From: UBA1447 sp002329225 | Lineage (GTDB): Bacteria > Bacillota > Clostridia > Oscillospirales > Acutalibacteraceae | Length of the DNA stretch: 64,000 bases | NCBI GenBank assembly: GCA_050946835.1 | Contig: JBMNVN010000006.1 | Coordinates: forward strand, 101,551 to 165,550 | Reading direction: 5' to 3' | Shown: positions 1-6,410 of the stretch, one piece after another | Numbering within the stretch: the first letter of the stretch is position 1 | Layout: each line of letters begins with the position of its first letter | The notes under the pieces: generated by a model | Seen by the model: the letters and a program-made list of their open reading frames with translations, nothing else | Databases searched by the model: none | What the model was told of the DNA's origin: nothing | Made by a program: the position numbers and the translations under genes

Positions 1-762
1 GCCGGTGTAGGTACGGACCAAATAGGCCGTTTTGACCTGACTATCGATATGGATTCCAATTCCATTGCCTCCTATGAGTGGGAGCTCATTCCTATAGACG
101 ACAAGGACTGCCCGCACGATGAAGAGATAGTGGAGGCTATTCAAAGATTCAAAAAGGAAACAGATAAAAAATATAATCGGATTATCTGCAATTTTGCCCG
201 TCCTCTTACTCACCCGAACCGTTACCGGGAGACGGAGCTGGGGAACCTCCTGAGCGAGATATTGCGGGCCGGGCTGGAAGTTGACATTGCACTTTTAGGT
301 TCAGGGGCCATTCGTAAAGAGAGCGTACCCGCAGTACTCACTTATGGGGAACTGATGGAGCTTTTCCCGTATGACGGCAAAATGTTCAGGGTGAAAGCAA
401 CAGGGGCTCAGTTCAAAAAGATGGTCAGGTACACCCTGCGTGATGAGATGCTGCAAGGCGGCCACACTGAATTTTTTCAGTATTCCAAAGATTTAAGAAT
501 CACATTCGACAAGGCAACAAAAAGTTTTACCCGCTTTGATTTCAAAGGCGAGCCTATGCAGGATGACGCGGTTTTCAGTATTGCTATCCAGGAATACTAT
601 CTGGATAATTTTGAATACTGTTTCGGCTTCCCTGTGGAAGAAATAGCTGTAAACGGCAAGCAGAGGGTGCTTACGACTTCAATCCATGATGTTTTTCTTG
701 AGCACTTACCCCTGTTGCAAAATTGTGATCAGAAAGTTGAAGGCAGATTGACGATTGTATGA
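1..762 (+). CDS. 5'-nucleotidase/metallophosphoesterase, C-terminal part (5' end outside window)
   Basis: The reading frame is open from the first base, so the gene begins upstream; 253 residues are visible. They resemble the C-terminal substrate-binding domain of the 5'-nucleotidase (UshA/YfkN) family, which hydrolyses nucleotides or cyclic nucleotides together with an N-terminal metallophosphatase domain lying outside the window. Supporting stretches are RETELGNLLSEILR (the usual E-x-x-L-G-N-L motif), DIALLGSGAIRKE (normally N-x-G-x-I-R) and LTYGELMELFPYD. No C-terminal anchor or sortase signal is present. The N-terminal catalytic residues cannot be checked, so the exact substrate is unknown. 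Confidence 0.75.
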   Translation, partial: AGVGTDQIGRFDLTIDMDSNSIASYEWELIPIDDKDCPHDEEIVEAIQRFKKETDKKYNRIICNFARPLTHPNRYRETELGNLLSEILRAGLEVDIALLGSGAIRKESVPAVLTYGELMELFPYDGKMFRVKATGAQFKKMVRYTLRDEMLQGGHTEFFQYSKDLRITFDKATKSFTRFDFKGEPMQDDAVFSIAIQEYYLDNFEYCFGFPVEEIAVNGKQRVLTTSIHDVFLEHLPLLQNCDQKVEGRLTIV

Positions 763-1093
763 ATCATTATGATTATAATTTTTAGAACTGAAGAAAGGTA
801 AAAACATGGGAACAATTACTTTATTAGATGAAACTACAAAATACCCTTTAACTTTATATATTTGATGAATTGCCTGTTCAAAAAACTGAATGGTCTTGCT
901 TTTTCATCTGCGTAGTATTTGTAAAAATTAAATTCGCAGTATGTACCTTCCCTGAAAAATATATTATAATGAATACATTACTAAAAAATGTGTAAATCCA
1001 CAAAAAACAGTAATGTTTTTTCGTTTATGCAATAATCCGCCGACTTACAATTACTAATTTCTGTGTCTTTACGCAAAATTAAGGAGCCATACA
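763..1093. other. AT-rich intergenic stretch with a mini-ORF remnant
   Basis: There is no full gene here. Positions 806-865 hold a 19-codon ORF on the plus strand with a good ribosome-binding site (GAAAGG, 6-7 nt upstream of the ATG). It reads MGTITLLDETTKYPLTLYI and then stops. One base further along the frame stays open to about 1012 (starting IFDELPVQKTEW), which suggests a decayed, frameshifted small gene rather than a functional peptide. The protein family is not recognised. Confidence 0.3.
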
Positions 1094-2347
1094 ATGATAA
1101 TAAAAAGAGATAGCTATCTTGATAAATTAAAAATCAGAATGAATAACGGAATGATTAAGGTTATTACCGGTATCAGAAGGTCGGGAAAGTCATTTCTTTT
1201 ATTCGAACTGTTTAAGAATTATTTATCAAATAGCGGCGTGGATGATGAGCATATTATTGAAATTGCCTTGGACGGAATCGATTCCGCAGAAATGCGAGAC
1301 CCGAACACATGCTATCGGTATATAAAGTCCACAATTAAAGATGATAAAATGTACTATGTATTTCTCGATGAAGTTCAGTTTATGCCGCACTTTGAAGAAG
1401 TTCTAAACAGCCTTCTTCACATAAAAAATATAGATGTATACGTTACAGGGAGCAATTCAAAATTTTTATCAAGCGACATAGTCACTGAATTTCGAGGCAG
1501 GGGTGATGAACTCAGAGTATATCCCCTGACTTTTGCCGAGTTTTTTTCTGTTTATAAGGGCGAATACAATGATGCTTGGGAAGAATATATGGCATACGGC
1601 GGACTTCCGCAAGCTGTTTTGTTGCCGACTGAAGTTCAAAAGATTGATTACTTAAAGAACATTTTTTCAAACGTGTATTTGAAAGATGTAATCGAAAGAA
1701 ACAGGATTCAAAACATCGATGAAATCGGAACTTTAGTGGACGTGTTAGCTTCAGCCATCGGCTCTCTTACAAATCCAAGCAGGATTTCAAATACTTTTAA
1801 AAGCACATTAGCTGTCACTTACAGCAATAAAACTATATCTCAGCACATAGATTACCTGGAAGATGTTTTTTTAATTTCAAAAGCAAGGCGCTTTGATATA
1901 AAGGGCAGGAAAAATATCGGTGCAAATTTAAAATATTATTTTACTGATGTAGGCCTAAGAAACGCAAGGTTGAATTTCAGAGAACAGGAAGCTACTCATA
2001 TTATAGAAAATATAGTTTATAACGAATTACTTGCTCGAAATTATAATGTTGATGTGGGAATAGTGGATGTATTTTCTAAAAATGCCGAAGGAAAGAGCAT
2101 TCGAAAAAATTTAGAAGTTGATTTTGTAGTGAATCAGGGAAGTAATCGATATTATATTCAGGTCGCTTATGACATTAATTCTGAAGAAAAACAAAAACAG
2201 GAATTTAACTCTTTTAGAAACATTGCCGACTCATTTAAAAAAATACTTATAGTAAACGGGACTTCAAAGCCTTGGAGAAATAATGAGGGTTTTTTAATAA
2301 TGGGGATGAAGCACTTTCTACTGAATGAAAACAGTCTGGATTTTTAA
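1094..2347 (+). CDS. AAA-type ATPase with DUF4143 C-terminal domain
   Basis: This is a 417-residue protein of the widespread AAA_14/DUF4143 family. The Walker A motif GIRRSGKS is at residues 26-33 and Walker B is YYVFLDEVQ at 87-95. An arginine-rich GRGDELRVYPLTFAEF segment follows, as is typical of the family. The C-terminal half carries an LEVDFVV...YYIQVA motif that looks like a PD-(D/E)XK nuclease fold, which in this family is often degenerate. The function is not established; members are often found in mobile or defence-like contexts. The start is supported by AAGGAG eight nt upstream. The gene is visibly more AT-rich than its neighbours and is flanked by decayed fragments, so acquisition by transfer is likely. 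Confidence 0.85.
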   Translation: MIIKRDSYLDKLKIRMNNGMIKVITGIRRSGKSFLLFELFKNYLSNSGVDDEHIIEIALDGIDSAEMRDPNTCYRYIKSTIKDDKMYYVFLDEVQFMPHFEEVLNSLLHIKNIDVYVTGSNSKFLSSDIVTEFRGRGDELRVYPLTFAEFFSVYKGEYNDAWEEYMAYGGLPQAVLLPTEVQKIDYLKNIFSNVYLKDVIERNRIQNIDEIGTLVDVLASAIGSLTNPSRISNTFKSTLAVTYSNKTISQHIDYLEDVFLISKARRFDIKGRKNIGANLKYYFTDVGLRNARLNFREQEATHIIENIVYNELLARNYNVDVGIVDVFSKNAEGKSIRKNLEVDFVVNQGSNRYYIQVAYDINSEEKQKQEFNSFRNIADSFKKILIVNGTSKPWRNNEGFLIMGMKHFLLNENSLDF

Positions 2348-2531
2348 TAAGCTATGGAAAACTCGGTATTTTTATTGACATCACCATACGACTCGGGATT
2401 ATGTGTTCAGATGATGCAGCTCTTATGATGATGAGCTTCATACACGGGAACAAATGGTTTTTTTAGATAATTGGATAAAAGAAAATATTTAGTGTCTTAA
2501 AGATAGAATTTGCAAATTGGGAGGTCTTATT
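2348..2531 (+). pseudogene. Decayed coding fragment
   Basis: There is no intact ORF between the ATPase and the PadR-type promoter. In one plus frame, positions about 2424-2491 read SYDDELHTREQMVFLDNWIK and then ENI-stop, which looks like a genuine protein C-terminus. The same frame carries an in-frame TGA shortly upstream. It is most simply the tail of a degraded gene; the family is not recognised. Confidence 0.3.
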
Positions 2532-2669
2532 ATGCATGCATTAGTCTGTCAGGGAAAAGGGAAATACTATGTTTCTGCCGTATTCGGATACTTCAAAGAT
2601 ATTACAGCAACAGACAATTACTGCTCTCGGTATAATGTGCGAAAAATGCATGCAAAAATGCAAAAATAA
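2532..2669 (+). CDS. Small hypothetical protein, 45 aa
   Basis: A short ORF starts with ATG nine nt after a strong GGAGG ribosome-binding site. It begins MHALVCQGKGKYYVSAVFGY and ends in a basic RKMHAKMQK tail. There is no signal peptide or membrane segment and no recognisable family. It lies in a stretch with other fragments and directly before the PadR operator region, so it could be a truncated remnant as easily as a real small protein. Confidence 0.35.
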   Translation: MHALVCQGKGKYYVSAVFGYFKDITATDNYCSRYNVRKMHAKMQK

Positions 2670-2675
2670 GCGTTG

Positions 2676-2737
2676 ACATATCTAGTTGACATATCTATTA
2701 GATATGTTATAATTCTATACATATCTGATAGATATAT
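2676..2737 (+). promoter_or_regulatory. Promoter with twin palindromic operators (predicted PadR sites)
   Basis: A near-consensus promoter has TTGACA at 2686-2691, a 16-nt spacer and TATAAT at 2708-2713. Two palindromes overlap and follow it. The first is ACATATCT-ATT-AGATATGT at 2689-2707, which fills the spacer. The second is ACATATCT-GAT-AGATATAT at 2719-2737, centred 30 bp further along. A third half-site ACATATCT lies at 2676-2683. The downstream operon encodes a PadR-family repressor, and PadR proteins typically bind AT-rich dyads over their own promoter, so autorepression is inferred. Confidence 0.75.
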
Positions 2738-2810
2738 TGTCACGGTTCTCCCCGGAACGGGCGGGAATTGCACGGCAACACAAAAGAATCAAAAGAATTG
2801 AGGGAATTAT

Positions 2811-3962
2811 ATGAAAAAAGTGTTAATTTTTCTATGCGTTGCGGTTTTAGTCGTGGGCTTGCTCGCCGTAGTCTTATTCGCAATGCAGAGGAAGAAAGCG
2901 GCTGAAAACGCTAATTTAACGCCGACAGAAAGAATTGATGCATTATTGACGAAGCACGCCAAGAAGGCCAAAACCTTGCAGTTTGCCATGAACGTGCCTG
3001 CATCGGGGATTAGTTATTCATTTTCGAGTACCGTGCCGAATCAACGATTTCACAGTGCCAGCGCAGGTAAACTGATGACATCTACGCTGATTTTTATGGC
3101 CATCGAACAGGGAAAACTGACAATCGATACACCGATCAGCAGTATTTTAGAACATGATCTGTTAAACGGTCTGTTTGTTTATCAGGGTACCGACTATCAG
3201 GATCAGGTTACTGTCCGACACCTGCTCGGTCATATGTCCGGTGTGAACGATTATTACGAAAGCGAGACCTTTGACGGCTCCACATTCACCGAGGACATGC
3301 TCAACAATCCCGATACCTTTTGGACGCCGCCGGAACTGATTGCCTACACGCGCGACAACCAAAAGGCCGTCGGCAAACCCGGAGAGAAGTTTTTATATTC
3401 CGACACCGGCTATATCCTCTTAGGGCTTATCATTGAAGAAATCTACGGGATGCCGTTTCACGAGGCGCTGCAGACCTATATTTTTGACCCGGCTGATATG
3501 CGTGAAACGCATCTGTGTTTTTACAGCGACGGCTTCGACCAGGAAGCTTTGGCACCTGCGTATATCAACGGGGTCGATGTACATCTGTTTCGCAGCATCA
3601 GCGCCGACTTTTCAGGCGGCGGCTTGTCCATTACGGCGGAAGATTTACTGAAATTTTTGGATGCTTTGCAAAGCGAGCGCTTCATCAGTCAACAGTCATT
3701 GGATATGATGGCCACCTTTGAACATAAATATATCAAGGGCCTCCATTATGGACTGGGCATGATGCAGGTGCGCTTTGAAGAGTTTTTCTTCCTCCTGAAA
3801 GGCCTCCCGCGCTTACAGGGGCACTTGGGTGTCACCGGCGTACACGCTTGGTATGATCCGGAGACAAAGGCGAGCTTTGTCCTCAATGTGGGCAATACGA
3901 AAGATATGAGTGACAGTTTCAGGCTGTTAATCCAAATTATTCAGATACTGTATCAGTCATAA
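2811..3962 (+). CDS. Membrane-anchored serine hydrolase, beta-lactamase/PBP4-like family
   Basis: The 383-residue protein has an N-terminal membrane anchor (residues 4-25) and an extracellular class C beta-lactamase/D-alanyl-D-alanine peptidase-like domain. The catalytic SxxK motif is S84-A-G-K87. The second motif is YSD (in FLYSDTGY, around residue 196) where Y-x-N is usual, and the third is in GVTGVHAW near residue 342. Members cleave peptides, esters or beta-lactams, and the substrate cannot be read from sequence. It is the first gene of an operon with the PadR regulator, nine nt downstream, behind the operator region at 2676-2737. Because it is probably regulated by PadR, a stress or antibiotic response role is plausible but inferred. 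Confidence 0.85.
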   Translation: MKKVLIFLCVAVLVVGLLAVVLFAMQRKKAAENANLTPTERIDALLTKHAKKAKTLQFAMNVPASGISYSFSSTVPNQRFHSASAGKLMTSTLIFMAIEQGKLTIDTPISSILEHDLLNGLFVYQGTDYQDQVTVRHLLGHMSGVNDYYESETFDGSTFTEDMLNNPDTFWTPPELIAYTRDNQKAVGKPGEKFLYSDTGYILLGLIIEEIYGMPFHEALQTYIFDPADMRETHLCFYSDGFDQEALAPAYINGVDVHLFRSISADFSGGGLSITAEDLLKFLDALQSERFISQQSLDMMATFEHKYIKGLHYGLGMMQVRFEEFFFLLKGLPRLQGHLGVTGVHAWYDPETKASFVLNVGNTKDMSDSFRLLIQIIQILYQS

Positions 3963-3971
3963 GGAGGAGCT

Positions 3972-4490
3972 GTGTCAACAAAATTTGCATTATTGGGTTT
4001 ATTGAATATCCACAAAATGTCCGCATATGATTTGGAGAAATTTGCAAAGGAATCGATCGGCTATTTTTGGAATGAGTCGTACAGCAATGTGCACCGGACA
4101 TTAAACAAACTGGCGGAGGAGCAATTGGTCACCAAGTCTCCGGAGCCGGGCAGCAGAAATAAAACTATTTTTGACATTACCGACCCGGGGCGGAAAGCTC
4201 TGTCGGACTGGTTGTCCAATCACGAACACACCACAATTTATAGGGATGAGCTGTTGCTGAAACTGTTTGTCAGCAAACGGAAAGACTATCCGGCGCTGTT
4301 GATCGATTTGAAACGTGTCTTGGACGAATTACGAGAACAACAAGAAGTGTATTTGGACTTGCAGACATCCGTCACATCGGAAGAAGGCAAGCTTTCATAT
4401 GACTTAGTGTTGGACTATGGTATCGTACAAAATGACGCCACCATTGCATGGCTGGAAAAAACAATTCAAAGAATGGAAGCAGTTTTATAA
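3972..4490 (+). CDS. PadR-family transcriptional regulator
   Basis: The 172-residue protein starts with GTG at 3972 behind AAGGAGGAG. Residues 1-75 form a winged helix-turn-helix of PadR type (FALLGLLNIHKMSAYDLEKF, then NVHRTLNKLAEEQLV and FDITDPGRKALSDWL). The C-terminal half is a Vir-like helical dimerisation region (EQQEVYLDLQTSVTSEEG). PadR proteins are usually local repressors released by a small molecule. The likely targets are the two 8-3-8 palindromes upstream of the operon, which makes it autoregulated together with the serine hydrolase gene. Confidence 0.9.
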   Translation: MSTKFALLGLLNIHKMSAYDLEKFAKESIGYFWNESYSNVHRTLNKLAEEQLVTKSPEPGSRNKTIFDITDPGRKALSDWLSNHEHTTIYRDELLLKLFVSKRKDYPALLIDLKRVLDELREQQEVYLDLQTSVTSEEGKLSYDLVLDYGIVQNDATIAWLEKTIQRMEAVL

Positions 4491-4533
4491 AAAAACGGAA
4501 AATTGCGCTTAAAATGATAGCGGAGGAGGAAAA

Positions 4534-4560
4534 ATGCGAAGAATCATGCTACCCCTGTGA
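4534..4560 (+). pseudogene. Remnant start of a lost third operon gene
   Basis: A very strong ribosome-binding site (GGAGGAGG) and ATG at 4534 lie 43 nt after the PadR stop, but the frame ends after eight codons (MRRIMLPL). This looks like the 5' stub of a gene deleted up to the convergent acetyltransferase. A translated leader peptide is less likely. Confidence 0.3.
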
Positions 4561-4571
4561 TAGACAGCGCA

Positions 4572-5135
4572 TTAAGTTCGGGCGGTCTCCCATTCCTTTC
4601 GTAAAATGCTCAGGTTTCTGACATCGCCGTAACTGCCGTCACTGTAGCGTATTTCTTCCCGTAAAATGCCCTCTTCCACCATACCGCATTTTTCCAAAAC
4701 CCTGCCGGATGCCAAATTGCGGATATCGTGAAAGGCGTACAGTTTATTGATACCCACCTCGGCAAACATAAAATCAATTACGCTTTTAAGGGTTTTAGTC
4801 ATAATGCCCTTGTTCCAAAACTCATAACCCAAACAGTAGCCGATAGCTCCCCGACTGTGAATATCGCTGATATTTATCACCGACATACTGCCGATTGCCT
4901 CCGAATTAATGTCGATTGCCCATTGATAATAATCGGCGCTAGGGTATTGCTCGACCCACTGTGAAAGAATCGCCTTTGTGACCTCAAGATCTTTATGAGG
5001 TTCCCAGGTAAGATATTGAGTCACCCTCGCATCATTTGCCCAATTTTTAAACATGGCTTCGGCATCGTCCATTGTAAACGGGCGAAGAACAATATTGTCG
5101 ATTTTAATAATTTGAGTTCCTTTGTGAGTAAGCAA
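4572..5135 (-). CDS. GNAT-family N-acetyltransferase (RimJ/RimL type)
   Basis: The 187-residue protein has the fold signature of RimJ/RimL acetyltransferases, which transfer acetyl from acetyl-CoA to amino groups of proteins, peptides or antibiotics. Visible elements are the N-terminal IVLRPFTMDDAEAMFKNW, the acetyl-CoA region IGYCLGYEFWNKGIMTKTLK and the C-terminal RNLASGRVLEKCGMVEEG. The start is probably TTG at 5135 behind GGGGTG; no ATG occurs near the N-terminus. The gene converges on the serine hydrolase-PadR operon. The substrate is unknown. Confidence 0.88.
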   Translation of the reverse strand: MLTHKGTQIIKIDNIVLRPFTMDDAEAMFKNWANDARVTQYLTWEPHKDLEVTKAILSQWVEQYPSADYYQWAIDINSEAIGSMSVINISDIHSRGAIGYCLGYEFWNKGIMTKTLKSVIDFMFAEVGINKLYAFHDIRNLASGRVLEKCGMVEEGILREEIRYSDGSYGDVRNLSILRKEWETART

Positions 5136-5225
5136 CTTAACACCCCGCCATTTTATTTGTATTCGGCAAGAAGAATAATATCATGCATAATGTAATTTCT
5201 CAATATAATTAAAAGGGTGTTTGTT

Positions 5226-6323
5226 ATGAAAAACATAAAAATTATTGAGCACGGGGTTATTTACCGCAACCCGTCAAGTCCTTTTTGTTACAACGGCTGG
5301 CCTACCGTTGCAAGGCTTTCAGATGATTCCCTTGCCGTTGTTTGGTCCGGATTCAGAATTGCTCATGTCTGCCCTTTCGGTAAAACTGCAATGAGTATAA
5401 GCCGGGATGAGGGAAAAAACTGGGGGCCGCCGATGGTTATTAACGACACTCCCCTTGATGACAGGGATGCGGGAATATTAAGCACCTCGGATAATAATCT
5501 GCTGGTTAGCTGGTTTTGCCATCCAAAACAGTGGATGTTGGAAACGGCACTTCCGCCTGCCAAAGAATATTTGCCCGCAGAACTGTACTCCCTTTTTGAG
5601 GGATACTCCGGTATTTATGATAAAATGACACCGGAGGAAGGCCGGGGCGGCTCTTTTGTCCGCCTGAGTGAAGACAACGGAATAACTTGGGGGGACACAA
5701 TTCGTGTCCCCGTTTCTTCTCCCCACGGCCCCGCAAAACTTGCTGACGGGAGTTTGGTTTATCTTGGCCAAGACCTTTTTGAAGGCACCGGCAAAATTTA
5801 CGCCTACTCATCTGAAGATAAGGGCAAAACCTGGGCACTCTTATCGACTTTGGAAATGCCTCAGATTCCGGAGAACTTCAAGTTTTACGAACCTCATGCG
5901 GTTCAACTGCCCGACGGCAGCCTCCTCGGAACTTTGCGTTATGAGGGACAAAGTGCGTTTACAGTCTATACTACCCGCTCAACGGATTTAGGGAAAAGCT
6001 GGAGCATCCCCTCTCCCCTGATACCTGCCGGTTCGGACAGTCCCGTATGCGGCTCCCCTCCCCATCTTACGGTTCTTTCTTCCGGGACGGTTATTTGCAG
6101 TGTCGGCAGAAGAAAAAAGCCTTTCGGTCAGAGAGCCCTGGTAAGTTATGATTCAGGTGTGAACTGGGAGGAGTTTGTTATCAGAGATGATGCTCCTAAC
6201 GGAGATTTGGGCTACCCGGCAACCGTAGAACTTAAAGACAAAAGCTTGCTAACCGTCTACTATCAGTGCTATGGCAATGACAGAATGCCGGGCATTCTTT
6301 ATACGAGGTGGGCTTTGGTTTAA
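5226..6323 (+). CDS. BNR/Asp-box sialidase-like protein, cytoplasmic
   Basis: The 365-residue six-bladed propeller has five Asp-boxes (S-x-D-x-G-x-x-W): SRDEGKNW, SEDNGITW, SSEDKGKTW, STDLGKSW and SYDSGVNW. This places it in the BNR-repeat neuraminidase-like superfamily. There is no signal peptide, so a secreted exo-sialidase is unlikely. Intracellular glycan- or sialic-acid-related hydrolases of this type exist, but no sialic acid genes are nearby. The start is set at ATG 5226 because AAAGGG ends eight nt upstream; a GTG at 5217 in the same frame is too close to that site. It stands alone between two promoters. Confidence 0.78.
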   Translation: MKNIKIIEHGVIYRNPSSPFCYNGWPTVARLSDDSLAVVWSGFRIAHVCPFGKTAMSISRDEGKNWGPPMVINDTPLDDRDAGILSTSDNNLLVSWFCHPKQWMLETALPPAKEYLPAELYSLFEGYSGIYDKMTPEEGRGGSFVRLSEDNGITWGDTIRVPVSSPHGPAKLADGSLVYLGQDLFEGTGKIYAYSSEDKGKTWALLSTLEMPQIPENFKFYEPHAVQLPDGSLLGTLRYEGQSAFTVYTTRSTDLGKSWSIPSPLIPAGSDSPVCGSPPHLTVLSSGTVICSVGRRKKPFGQRALVSYDSGVNWEEFVIRDDAPNGDLGYPATVELKDKSLLTVYYQCYGNDRMPGILYTRWALV

Positions 6324-6341
6324 TATTTCAAAAATTATTTT

Positions 6342-6388
6342 CCACTACAGGTTGATTATTTTTGATAACCTGATACAATATCTTGTGC
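6342..6388 (+). promoter_or_regulatory. nrdJ promoter with two NrdR-box-like sites
   Basis: The promoter is TTGATT at 6352-6357, a 16-nt spacer and TACAAT at 6374-6379. Positions 6373-6388 (ATACAATATCTTGTGC) match the known NrdR box consensus ACACWATATMTWGTGT at 14 of 16 bases. Positions 6342-6357 match at 10 of 16 and lie exactly 31 bp upstream, the spacing typical of paired NrdR boxes. A CAGGTT/AACCTG dyad (6348-6372) also spans the -35 region. Repression of ribonucleotide reductase by NrdR is inferred; no nrdR gene is in the window. Confidence 0.65.
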
Positions 6389-6410
6389 ATTACACAAAAT
6401 GGAGGGCAAT

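Noticed and set aside
6324..6410. Cobalamin riboswitch before nrdJ
   Set aside because: The gap is only about 87 nt and contains no B12-box-like sequence.
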